This document shows, in pieces, positions 32,533-40,943 of a DNA stretch of 47,036 nt (position 1 is the stretch's first letter; the number at the start of each line of letters is the position of its first letter). The translations under genes and the position numbers were made by a program. The notes under the pieces are model-generated. The model made no database searches, was not told where the DNA came from, and saw only the letters and a program-made list of their open reading frames with translations. Origin of the DNA: Planctomycetota bacterium. GTDB taxonomy: Bacteria > Planctomycetota > UBA11346. The DNA lies in contig REDX01000254.1 of the NCBI GenBank assembly GCA_007695355.1, positions 1-47,036 on the forward strand. The letters run 5' to 3'.

Positions 32533-32704
32533 ATCACGATTTCCTTGAGGCTTTGTGGAATTGCAGGGGAGCGGGGGCTTGCCCTTGGCCGACGATGCGG
32601 ACCATCCTTGCCCGCAGGTGCTGGCGATGACCAGGCTTCGTCCTCGTCTGGGTGCTGTGCTCACTATTATCTCACCGTTTTATCCCTATCTGGAAAGGAT
32701 TCCC

Positions 32705-33943
32705 ATGGCCAAGCTCGCCATTGATGCCGTCGATCTCGCCGGCAAGCGCGTTCTCATTCGCGTCGATTTTAATGTCCCCATGAAAGATGGGGTGATCACC
32801 AATACCGCCCGCATTGATGCTGCCCTGCCCACCATCCGATACGCCCTTGATCAGGGTGCCAGCGTGGTGCTCATGAGTCATCTCGGCCGGCCCAATGGCC
32901 AGCCGGTGGCCAAATACTCCCTGGCCCCAGTGGCGGCCAAGCTGCAGGAGCTCCTTGGCCGGCCGGTAACCTTCCTGGATTCCTGCGTTGGTCCGGCGGT
33001 AGAGAGCGCTTGCGCTAATCTCGCCGCAGGCTCCGTCGTGCTCTTGGAAAATCTGCGCTTCCACATCGAGGAAGAGGGCAAGGCCAAGCAGGAAGACGGC
33101 ACCAGCATCAAGGCCGATGCGGCGGCGGTTGCCGCCTTCCGCGCCTCCTTAAGCAAGCTTGGCGATATTTACGTTAATGACGCCTTCGGCACCGCTCACC
33201 GCGCGCACTCCTCCATGGTGGGGGTTGATCTGCCCCTGCGCGCCAGTGGCTTTTTAATGAAGAAGGAGTTGGAGTACTTCTCCCGCGCCCTCGACAACCC
33301 CGATCGTCCCTTCCTTGCCATTCTCGGCGGGGCCAAGGTGGCGGATAAGATTCAGCTCATCGATAGCATGCTGGAGAAGGTCGATGAAATGATTATCGGC
33401 GGCGGCATGGCTTTCACCTTCCTCAAAGTCTCCCAGGGCATGGCCATTGGCAAATCCCTCTTTGATCCCAAGGGCGCGGAAATCGTCCCAGATCTGCTGA
33501 AAAAAGCTGAAGCCAAAGGGGTTAAGATACACCTGCCGGTGGATTTCGTTACGGCGGATAAATTCAGCGAAGACGCCACCGTTGGCAGCGCCAGCGCCGA
33601 GGCAGGCATCCCCGATGAGCTTGAAGGTTTGGACTGCGGCCCGGCCAGTCGCGAGCTGTTTTCAGAAGTCATTCTGCGTGCCAAGACCGTGGTCTGGAAT
33701 GGCCCCGCCGGCGTCTTTGAGCTGCGGCCTTTTCAGGGTGGCACCCGCTCGATGGCCGAGGCAGTTGCCGGGGCCACTGCCAAGGGGGCCACGACCATCG
33801 TTGGCGGCGGTGATACTGCCACCGCGGCCAAGATGTTCGGGGTTGAGGATCAGGTCAGCCACTCCTCCACCGGCGGTGGTGCCAGCCTGGAATTGCTGGA
33901 AGGCAAGACCCTGCCCGGCGTCGCCTATCTCAGTGATGCCTAA
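32705..33943 (+). CDS. pgk: Phosphoglycerate kinase
   Basis: A 412-aa glycolytic enzyme converting 1,3-bisphosphoglycerate and ADP to 3-phosphoglycerate and ATP. Signatures are [70 protein letters not shown] and the C-terminal ATP loop GGGDTATAA. Length and motif order are normal. ATG 32705 is preceded by GGAAAGGA; the track start 150 nt upstream is not supported. The gene is followed at once by a two-tier hairpin at 33959-34009. Confidence 0.97.
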   Translation: MAKLAIDAVDLAGKRVLIRVDFNVPMKDGVITNTARIDAALPTIRYALDQGASVVLMSHLGRPNGQPVAKYSLAPVAAKLQELLGRPVTFLDSCVGPAVESACANLAAGSVVLLENLRFHIEEEGKAKQEDGTSIKADAAAVAAFRASLSKLGDIYVNDAFGTAHRAHSSMVGVDLPLRASGFLMKKELEYFSRALDNPDRPFLAILGGAKVADKIQLIDSMLEKVDEMIIGGGMAFTFLKVSQGMAIGKSLFDPKGAEIVPDLLKKAEAKGVKIHLPVDFVTADKFSEDATVGSASAEAGIPDELEGLDCGPASRELFSEVILRAKTVVWNGPAGVFELRPFQGGTRSMAEAVAGATAKGATTIVGGGDTATAAKMFGVEDQVSHSSTGGGASLELLEGKTLPGVAYLSDA

Positions 33944-33958
33944 TCAGTGATACCTAAG

Positions 33959-34009
33959 CTGAAACCAGGCCCCGGTCCTTGGGACCGGGGCCATGGGCCC
34001 AGGTTTCAG
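33959..34009 (+). terminator. Nested two-tier hairpin between pgk and next gene
   Basis: The outer arms CTGAAACC (33959-33966) and GGTTTCAG (34002-34009) enclose an inner perfect 11-bp stem, GGCCCCGGTCC (33968-33978) with GGACCGGGGCC (33982-33992). No T-tract follows. The outer right arm ends 2 bases before ATG 34012 and covers its ribosome-binding region. It may terminate pgk transcripts or gate translation of the small downstream gene. Confidence 0.5.
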
Positions 34010-34011
34010 GG

Positions 34012-34548
34012 ATGAATCGTTCCCTCGCCATGCACTTTGCCGTATGGGTGGCCCTTTTGGCGCTGATCATTGCCGGGCGGTGGATTTTCCACGCGGCTGA
34101 TTTGCGCATTGCGCCGGTTTCCACCGCGTCGGCACCAACCCCAGAACTGCTGCGTCCCGCCAGTTTGGAAGAGTGGTCTTCCGACATTGTCAGCCTTGGC
34201 CGCCGGGGTCAGGGCAAATTATTGGTTTGGCAGGATCTTAGTGGCCGCTCCTGGCCCCCCGGGGCCTTGGTGTGGTGGCATGATGGCCAGCAAGAGCGCC
34301 TGGGATGGCGCTCCTTCACCCATCCTGGAGAGAGTTCGGCTGCAGTCAGTGAGGCGGAGGCCACCGTGGCGGCCTTGGTGCGAGGCATCGCCCAGGGAAG
34401 AGTGGTGCTTTACGCTCTCCCTGCCGATGATCACCTGCGCCAGCGCTTGGCCCAGGGCTTCCCTGGTTCGGCTCGCCTGCCCGCTGGTTTGGAGATCCTG
34501 CGGCCGCCGCTGTCGGGGGACCTAGGGGCGCCTCCGCTTGATCCTTAA
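34012..34548 (+). CDS. Small membrane-anchored protein of unknown function
   Basis: A 178-aa protein with one N-terminal hydrophobic helix (MHFAVWVALLALIIAGRWIF), which acts as an uncleaved anchor or signal peptide. A 110-residue exported domain with tryptophan-rich strands follows (KLLVWQDLSGRSWPPGALVWWHDGQ). I recognise no family. ATG 34012 is favoured over the longer track frame because MNRSLAMHF gives a normal signal-anchor. Its ribosome binding site (CAGGG) lies in the right arm of the hairpin upstream, suggesting translational control. Confidence 0.6.
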   Translation: MNRSLAMHFAVWVALLALIIAGRWIFHAADLRIAPVSTASAPTPELLRPASLEEWSSDIVSLGRRGQGKLLVWQDLSGRSWPPGALVWWHDGQQERLGWRSFTHPGESSAAVSEAEATVAALVRGIAQGRVVLYALPADDHLRQRLAQGFPGSARLPAGLEILRPPLSGDLGAPPLDP

Positions 34549-34886
34549 ATAGCTTTTCATCAGTGGCTTACGCAATGCCCCGGGAGATCATCGTGAGGCG
34601 CCCTAGCGCTTTCTGGAGGGCGGGCTTCGATGCGTCAAACTGACCGTGCTGCGACGGAGTATGCCACACAGGACTTGCCACACCTGCCCTTCTCTCCTGG
34701 GCACCCTTGCTGGCTGCCCATACTACCTCCGGCCTCAGACTGATGAGCCATAATGGTCTTCGAGAAATACGTGGACTCTCGTTGGCTAATTGTCCGCCCT
34801 GTCGCCCGTGGCGGCTAGGGCATCCGGTCGCGATGAACGCTGCGGCGGGTTGTGCGTTGATCCCGTAAAGACGGGGGGAGATAGCA
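34549..34886. other. 338-bp intergenic region, no gene seen
   Basis: Both strands were read and no start-plus-ribosome-site combination with a protein-like product was found; the minus-strand track ORF 34568-35035 is a shadow overlapping the TPR gene. The stretch holds the leader of the TPR operon, with a strong GGGGGGAG ribosome site 6 bases before ATG 34887. A CTGATGAG box at 34740 recalls a hammerhead core but does not complete one. No clear sigma-70 or sigma-54 promoter was recognised. Confidence 0.4.
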
Positions 34887-37800
34887 ATGTTTAAGAAACT
34901 GGTTCCAAGCATGTTGCTGGTAGCTGGCAGTCTGATGCCACTGTTCGCGGCCACCGCCGACGAGCGGGATGTGCATTTCCAAACTATTCGCGATCTCGTC
35001 GAGGCAGGGATGCGCTTGCCGGCTGAGCGTGCCATAGAGCGCTTCGCCTCAGCGAATTATCCTGATGCCAATTGGCATCACAAAGGTTTACGCTTTGCAT
35101 ACACCGATTTCTTTCGCACCGCGGCACCGGCGGCGGTGGCTGGTCCCTTGGAAGAGGAATACCAGCGCTTGCAATCTGAATTGAAAGCTGCCCTAGCGCA
35201 ACTGCCCGAGCCGGTGCGGATCCTCGTGGAGGGTGCCGGTGACGCCGATCTTCGGCGTTTCGTCAATATTATTCTCCGCGATCTCAATCCGCATGCGCCG
35301 CCGCCCCTGGTGCGTTTTACCGAAGAGCGGCAGCGTGAGTTCCAGGCTCGCCTGCAGCGCCTACTGCGCACCGCCGATACGGCCCTTAAAGCCGCCTACG
35401 ATAAAGTGAAGGCCTTTGAGCCCGAGGTCGAACGCAGTTGGGACTTCGAGCCCGATAGTCGGCAGTATCAGGAGATTTTCCAGCAGGCAGTGCTCCTGCG
35501 CTATGAATATGCCAATTTATTCTATACCACGTACAAGGCCCTGCGCGAAATCGTGCAGCGCGGCGCCCAATTTGGTTTGAGCCCATCCCTGGCCCGTGAT
35601 GTGGTAGAACCCTGGCTGCATGCCAAGCTGAAAGAGCACACCGAAGAATTTGCTAACTGGGATTGGAGCTACGCCGACGTTTACCCGCTACTCAAGCATC
35701 GCATGGCAGTGATCCTTTCAGAGGCTGTTCGACTTAATGAACGGCGCCCAGATCTGGGGACGATCAGCCATGTTACCTATGATGATGTTCGTGGATCTTT
35801 CTACTGGGTTATTGACCTTGATCTCAGCCAATTCCCTCGCCAGTTTCAAGAAGGTTTGACGATTCTTAAATATGAGGCCTGGGCCGATCTTATGTTCTGG
35901 CATTTGGCCATGGGCACCAGCCGCGCCTTGGATGAAGCGGCGAGAATTTGGGATGATTTTCGTTCGCGCTCACCCAGTCCTTTGAACCACCGCGATCAAT
36001 CCCGTCAGCAAGCGGTAGGCGCCCTACAGATTCTTGGTGCGCGTATTTTCCACGCCCGTGAGGAAATGTCGCGGGTGAATCCCCTGCTCGTTGAGTTGCA
36101 GCGTTCAAATAATTTCTTTGCTGCTAATTCTCGTTTCTGGCTCACCTATTTCCCGCAGCAGGGCGGCGGCAGCAGTGGCTGGGCGGCATTACCCACGCCT
36201 GAGGATCCCAATATTGCGTTAAGCTTGGCATCTGAGTTACGCCGCGAAGCGCGGAATTCCACCGATGTGGAAGTCGCCAATAGTATGTACATGGACGCTC
36301 TCGTGGCTTTGCGCAATGCCCTGCTGGGCTTGCCGGCTTCTTCGGATCCAGAGTTCCTCACTCTGGCCCCCCAGGTCTACCAGGCCTATGCCTTTGCCCT
36401 TTTTGATCGGGGCCTTTTATTTGAGGCAATCGTTGTCGCGGAGGAGGGTCTCAACCGTTTCCGGCCGATGTGGCAGCGGGGTCGTAATCTGGGTGGTAAC
36501 CCCTGGATCCGCGGCGAGACACTGAGCCCTGGTGGTGAATTGGTGCAGCGCCTGGCCGGTGACCTCTTCGCCTATACCCAGCGCCTGCGTTCTCGTTCGC
36601 AAACTTCGGCGGCCCGCGATGCCTATGGGCGATCCATCGATCTTTTGCGCATTTTTGATCCAGCCCGGGCGAAAGAGGGTTTGGATTGGAATGCCTTTGT
36701 CATCGCCCTGCAGCAAGGGGATTTCCGCAGCGCTGCCGAATCGCTAGAGCGCTACGAGCGCAACCAGCCCGATCAGCGGTTGCGCGTGCTTGGCGCTCGT
36801 GCTCGTATGCTCTATGCGGAGCTCAATCAGCGCCGCGATGCCAATGCGTCCCAGCAGATTCTCGATCAAACTCAGCAGCGCATGGATCAAGCCTTGACGG
36901 CCCTGCGCCGCGAAGTCGAGCCGATGATTGAGGGTGAACGCCCGATACCTGAGGGACAGGCCGGTGAGGTGCAAAACCTCTGGCGTTTCCTGACCACCGT
37001 CGAGGTGGCCACCCTCTTCCAGGCCGCCGACTATAATGCCGTTTTACGCAAACTTGACCTCGATTTCTGGCGCAATTTACAAGATGATCGCGAGCTTAAC
37101 CGCCAGCTTTTCAATTACCTGAGCGGTTCTGCCTATCGGGTGGCGGTGGCCAATACCCGCGATCAAGCCAGGCGCCAGGACCCCAATCTCATGCTGGAGC
37201 TGTGGCCCTTGTATACCAATACGGTGGCGGTGTACGAGCGCTTGGTCCAGCGCTGGCCGGAATTGGTTGAGCGTTTTCACGGTAATCGCCGCCAGATTGC
37301 TGCGCTGTTCAATGCGGTACGGGTGCAAACCAATTGGTTCCAGCAAAATGTGGATGCCAAGAGTGATGGCTTTGCTGAATTTGAAGAGGACACCTTCCGC
37401 GAAATGACGCGCGAGGCAGAACTCAACTTTGCCCGTATTTTCCCAATTGGTGATGATACCCAGGCCTCGGTGATTCTTTCTGTCGCCCTTGCCTACTGGC
37501 GTCAGGGTGACTTACGGCAGGCTGTGCCACTTTTTGAGCGCTATAAGAAAACCCTCGAGCAGGATGCTACGCTCCAAGCTTTCCGTGAAGACCCAACTCG
37601 GTTGCTTGCTCAAATGGCGGAGACCTTTTCCGCTCGCCAGGCGTTGAGGCCATTTTGGGAGCGTCGGGGGTCGCGATCGATTCCTGATCTCTTGGTCGAT
37701 GATCCGGGCCTTCGTGATATTATGTTAGATCCCAACGTGAGACAGTCTGACTGGCCTGAAGTCAAGCGTGATTTTGCCATGGCGCTAACTCGAACCAATG

Positions 37801-38435
37801 AGTTTGGTGAGCAACTACGCGCTCAGCGTGCCTTGATTTCGGATTTCGACCGAGTTTGGGCCGAGTTTGAGCGCTTTCGTGAATTGGTGCAAGGTCTCGC
37901 TTACTCGGTTCAAATTGACTCTTGGCTGGTAGATGCCTATCAGCAGTTGGGTCGTGGCCCTGAAGCGGTTGCATTGGCTCGTGAACTTTGGGATTATGAT
38001 CCTCTCAATCCTACCTTTATGGCTCTGGTTATCGAAGGAACTCTTAATACTCTGCGAAGTGGAGAAAAGCTTCCCCCTGCTGATGTCCGCAATGCCCAGG
38101 AAATTGCCGCCCGCCTCCGTAATATTGCCGGGCGCAACCCCGATCGCCGCGATCTCTACTGGGTCGCCAGTATCCAGGTGATGGAGTTGGCACACTATCT
38201 AGGTGACCCATCCCTGATTAATCGTACTCTGCAGCGGCATGTGGTGGACAACAATACGCCGCCTCCTGATTTCAGCGTGCCCATGTCCGATCCCTGGCGC
38301 GCTCGCGATGATCGCGCGGTGGAGATTGGTTCGCGCTATCTCGAGCTCTTCGATCTGCCCGGGGTGACCGTTGCCAAGCCCTATCGTATTGAAGAGCGGG
38401 ACGGCGAAGTTCTCTTTATTCGGGAGGCCAACTAA
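34887..38435 (+). CDS. Giant secreted TPR-type protein, 1182 aa
   Basis: A signal peptide (LVPSMLLVAGSLMPLFAATA) is followed by about 1150 residues of helical-hairpin sequence. Clear TPR-like pairs occur near residues 500-540 (VYQAYAFALFDRGLLFEAIVVAEEG), 660-700 and 880-910 (VALAYWRQGDLRQAVPLFERY), and 1010-1040 (WLVDAYQQLGRGPEAVALARELW). There is no catalytic motif and no membrane helix after the signal. It probably scaffolds periplasmic or outer-membrane assemblies. Its stop overlaps the next start (TAATG), so it is coupled to two smaller secreted TPR proteins. In planctomycetes such sets often neighbour ExbB/ExbD-type genes, none of which lie here. Confidence 0.75.
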   Translation: MFKKLVPSMLLVAGSLMPLFAATADERDVHFQTIRDLVEAGMRLPAERAIERFASANYPDANWHHKGLRFAYTDFFRTAAPAAVAGPLEEEYQRLQSELKAALAQLPEPVRILVEGAGDADLRRFVNIILRDLNPHAPPPLVRFTEERQREFQARLQRLLRTADTALKAAYDKVKAFEPEVERSWDFEPDSRQYQEIFQQAVLLRYEYANLFYTTYKALREIVQRGAQFGLSPSLARDVVEPWLHAKLKEHTEEFANWDWSYADVYPLLKHRMAVILSEAVRLNERRPDLGTISHVTYDDVRGSFYWVIDLDLSQFPRQFQEGLTILKYEAWADLMFWHLAMGTSRALDEAARIWDDFRSRSPSPLNHRDQSRQQAVGALQILGARIFHAREEMSRVNPLLVELQRSNNFFAANSRFWLTYFPQQGGGSSGWAALPTPEDPNIALSLASELRREARNSTDVEVANSMYMDALVALRNALLGLPASSDPEFLTLAPQVYQAYAFALFDRGLLFEAIVVAEEGLNRFRPMWQRGRNLGGNPWIRGETLSPGGELVQRLAGDLFAYTQRLRSRSQTSAARDAYGRSIDLLRIFDPARAKEGLDWNAFVIALQQGDFRSAAESLERYERNQPDQRLRVLGARARMLYAELNQRRDANASQQILDQTQQRMDQALTALRREVEPMIEGERPIPEGQAGEVQNLWRFLTTVEVATLFQAADYNAVLRKLDLDFWRNLQDDRELNRQLFNYLSGSAYRVAVANTRDQARRQDPNLMLELWPLYTNTVAVYERLVQRWPELVERFHGNRRQIAALFNAVRVQTNWFQQNVDAKSDGFAEFEEDTFREMTREAELNFARIFPIGDDTQASVILSVALAYWRQGDLRQAVPLFERYKKTLEQDATLQAFREDPTRLLAQMAETFSARQALRPFWERRGSRSIPDLLVDDPGLRDIMLDPNVRQSDWPEVKRDFAMALTRTNEFGEQLRAQRALISDFDRVWAEFERFRELVQGLAYSVQIDSWLVDAYQQLGRGPEAVALARELWDYDPLNPTFMALVIEGTLNTLRSGEKLPPADVRNAQEIAARLRNIAGRNPDRRDLYWVASIQVMELAHYLGDPSLINRTLQRHVVDNNTPPPDFSVPMSDPWRARDDRAVEIGSRYLELFDLPGVTVAKPYRIEERDGEVLFIREAN

Positions 38436-39493
38436 TGCGAAATGTCACTTTATTTACCGCGCTGTTGTCATTCGTTTTCCTGGCAGCAGCCCAGTCCCCC
38501 GTGATTGCTGAAGACCGAGCTACGCCCGCTACGGTTTACTTGCGCAACGGCCCTCCTCAGGAGGGGGTGTTCATTATCCAAGAGGGCTTTCGCGAGGTTT
38601 CTTGGGCGCGCGATGATCGCATGACCGCCCGTACCTCCCGCCCGACGGCAGATGTGAAGCGTGTCGAATATGGACCTATTCCACCTGTAGAACGGGCCTA
38701 TCTGCGAGGTTTGGGGGCATTTAATTCCCGCAATTGGGCCAATGTGCTTGATCCAATGCAGGAGGTGACCACCTCATCTCGTTCCGCCTTTTTCCGGATT
38801 GATGCCCACCTTAAGCGGGCCCAGGCCTTGCAGCGTCTGCGCCGCTTTGACGACGCCTTGGTGGATGCCCAGGCCGTTATCAGTCGCTATGCTGAGTGGG
38901 TTCAGGTAGTTGATGCGATGGCTTTGGTCGGTGAAATTCATCTCGCTGCTGGCAATCAGGCCGAGGCGACCAATGCCTTCCGCGCCCTGCGTCAGGCAGC
39001 CAGCCGATTCGGTGGCCGTCACGGGGCGATTGCGGTTGCTCGTGGTGCTTTGGGTGAGGCCCAGATTTTAGGACAAGCGGGCAAACATGCCGAGGTGGTG
39101 CCCCTGCTGCGTAATGCGCTCGCTCAGGTGCCGGTGGCCTCAGCCGCCGATTACCATGGCCGCATTGCTGGCCAACTTGGTGATGCCCTGCTGGCCACTG
39201 GCGCCAAGGATGAAGCCAGAACCTTATTTGAGGGTTTACGCTTTGCTCCGATTTCGGCCGAGCACCGCGGTAAGGCCTTCCTGGAATTGGGCAAGATGCA
39301 CCTCGAGGCTGGGGATCGCATTGCGGCTGTGGACTCCTTGTTGGTTGCGGCCGTGCTGCGAGGGGGGTCTGATGAAGTCCGCAGTGAGGCCCGTCGTAGA
39401 GTGCGCCCCCTGTTAACCGCCCTTGGTTCTGACGAAAGCCTGGATCCTGAGACCCAGCGCGAATATCGGAGTTATGGAAGTCGTCTGCAATAG
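38435..39493 (+). CDS. Secreted TPR protein, 352 aa
   Basis: A signal peptide (LFTALLSFVFLAAAQSPVIA) leads to a small beta domain (VYLRNGPPQEGVFIIQEGFREVSW) of the kind found at the N-terminus of PVC secreted proteins. About 220 residues of TPR repeats follow (AHLKRAQALQRLRRFDDALVDAQAV, AFLELGKMHLEAGDRIAAVDSLLVA). The start overlaps the stop of the 1182-aa gene. It is probably made in step with it and binds the same periplasmic assembly, by inference. Confidence 0.75.
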   Translation: MRNVTLFTALLSFVFLAAAQSPVIAEDRATPATVYLRNGPPQEGVFIIQEGFREVSWARDDRMTARTSRPTADVKRVEYGPIPPVERAYLRGLGAFNSRNWANVLDPMQEVTTSSRSAFFRIDAHLKRAQALQRLRRFDDALVDAQAVISRYAEWVQVVDAMALVGEIHLAAGNQAEATNAFRALRQAASRFGGRHGAIAVARGALGEAQILGQAGKHAEVVPLLRNALAQVPVASAADYHGRIAGQLGDALLATGAKDEARTLFEGLRFAPISAEHRGKAFLELGKMHLEAGDRIAAVDSLLVAAVLRGGSDEVRSEARRRVRPLLTALGSDESLDPETQREYRSYGSRLQ

Positions 39494-39542
39494 CGGCTTT
39501 GCTTGGATCCTCGTTTCTCTGTCTGAGTGAAAGGTTTTTGGC

Positions 39543-40733
39543 ATGTTTACCCATTCGAATTTCATCGCTACCCTTACCCTTGCTTTTGCCCTGACCCTTT
39601 GTGCCGCCTTTCTCCTGCCGGCCGCCTTAACCGCGGTAGAGCGTCGAGATCGCGTGGTGTTGCGAGGCAACTCCTTTCCAGCGATTATCGAGCGGGAAAC
39701 CCGAGAGGGTATTGAATACCGCATTACCCCCTCGCAGCCGAATGTGCAAACTCGACGTTGGAGCGAAGTGGTCGAAATCCGTTACGCCGGTATGGAGGGC
39801 GGCCTTTTTCAGGCGGGTATGAATGATATGCGCGCCGGGCGTTACGAAGAGGCCGCGACCCGTTTCAATGCCCTTGCCACCGGCGCTACTCGTGAGTGGG
39901 AGGGTGCTTATGGCTTTTACCATCTCGGCGAAGCTTGGGAGCGCGCCGGTGATTACGAGCAGGCAGCAGCTGCTTTCGCGGCCTTGGCTGGGGCCTTTCC
40001 TGAACACCGTTTTTGGCTAGATGCTCTGTATCGACGCGGCATTAACCTTGCTCACATTGGAAACCCCGAGGCGCAAACGGTAATTGATGAGTTGCTTAAT
40101 TATCGCGCGCAAAACCCCGCGGTTGGTCGCGGCCCGGAATTCCGTGCCAATGCTATTCGCGCGGTCATGCAGGCTCGCGCTGGGCAGATTAATGAAGCCC
40201 GCCGCACCGCTAATTCGGTGGCTTTGGCACCGCGAGATGGAGACACCTGGTTTCACTGGGGCAACTACTGGGCTCAATTCCTTTTCAATCAAGGCGAATT
40301 CCGCGATGCAGCCCAGCAGTTTCAGCGCATGCTAACACAGGTTGAAGACAACCCTGCTCAGCGCGCGCAGTTGAGCCTTGGTTTGGGGGTGAGTTTAGCC
40401 CGCGGTGGCGGCGATCGTTCGCAGGCGATTATGGAACTGCTGAAGCTGGATACCCTGCCCTACGGCTCGCCCGCCCAGCGCTGCGAGGCGCAATTTTGGG
40501 CCGGTCGCCTGATGCTGGCCGAAGCGAGGGAAAACAAAGATAACGAAGATGATCGTATATCCAGTTTTGCCCGCACGCAGTACCAGCGGGCCATTCTCCT
40601 CCTGCAGGCGGCGGCGGCGAGCATTAGTGATTCGCCAGCAAAAGCTGAAGCGCAAAACTTGCTTGACCAATTGCAGCCAGAGGAAAGAGGCGAAGAGGCT
40701 GAGGGTGGCGCTCCGGTCCTGGTCGAGGAGTAG
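39543..40733 (+). CDS. Secreted TPR protein, 396 aa
   Basis: This third gene of the TPR operon repeats the plan of the second: a signal peptide (LALTLCAAFLLPAALTAVE-like region), a beta domain (RDRVVLRGNSFPAIIERETREGIEYRI) and then TPR repeats (FQAGMNDMRAGRYEEAATRFNALA, YHLGEAWERAGDYEQAAAAFAALAG). The two proteins look like paralogues from an old duplication. The C-terminus is acidic. It lies 49 bp after its neighbour and ends 28 bp before the repeat-flanked element at 40762. Confidence 0.75.
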   Translation: MFTHSNFIATLTLAFALTLCAAFLLPAALTAVERRDRVVLRGNSFPAIIERETREGIEYRITPSQPNVQTRRWSEVVEIRYAGMEGGLFQAGMNDMRAGRYEEAATRFNALATGATREWEGAYGFYHLGEAWERAGDYEQAAAAFAALAGAFPEHRFWLDALYRRGINLAHIGNPEAQTVIDELLNYRAQNPAVGRGPEFRANAIRAVMQARAGQINEARRTANSVALAPRDGDTWFHWGNYWAQFLFNQGEFRDAAQQFQRMLTQVEDNPAQRAQLSLGLGVSLARGGGDRSQAIMELLKLDTLPYGSPAQRCEAQFWAGRLMLAEARENKDNEDDRISSFARTQYQRAILLLQAAAASISDSPAKAEAQNLLDQLQPEERGEEAEGGAPVLVEE

Positions 40734-40761
40734 CCGGGCGGCACCAAACAGGCCCCACTGA

Positions 40762-40903
40762 GCAGGGTGGCTCAAAGCTTGTCTGGAAAATGAATGCCAG
40801 CTTCGCATGGCATGCTTTCAGCGCAAAAACACCCCTTTCGGGGCATTTTTGCTGGCCGATCTGGAGATCGGCGCTCCCGGGGACAAGCTTTGCGCCGCCC
40901 TGC
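40762..40903. mobile_element. 142-bp MITE-like element with 22-bp inverted ends
   Basis: The left end GCAGGGTGGCTCAAAGCTTGTC (40762-40783) matches the reverse complement of the right end (40882-40903) at 20 of 22 positions. The exact 8-mer CCCACTGA lies directly outside both ends (40754-40761 and 40904-40911), as a target duplication would. Inside are two further stem-loops and no coding frame. No transposase is in the window, so it would be non-autonomous. Part of the right flank can also pair locally (GCCGCC/GGCGGC), so a purely structural origin is not excluded. Confidence 0.5.
40823..40852. terminator. Bidirectional terminator hairpin between convergent genes
   Basis: GCAAAAA-CA-CCCC (40823-40835) pairs with GGGG-CA-TTTTTGC (40840-40852) across TTTC, with a 2-nt internal mismatch. 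A/T runs at the stem base serve both strands, which suits convergent genes ending on each side. A second perfect hairpin, GCCGATCT-GG-AGATCGGC, follows at 40855-40872. Both lie inside the repeat-flanked element. Confidence 0.6.
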
Positions 40904-40943
40904 CCCACTGAGGCGGCAGGCCGTTGTGCCTTTTTGCCGGTCC

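Noticed and set aside
34735-34785. CTGATGAG followed by GAGAAA, resembling a hammerhead ribozyme core
   Set aside because: The segment between the two boxes does not leave GAAA directly after a stem II, and no stem III or cleavage-site arm pairs around it.
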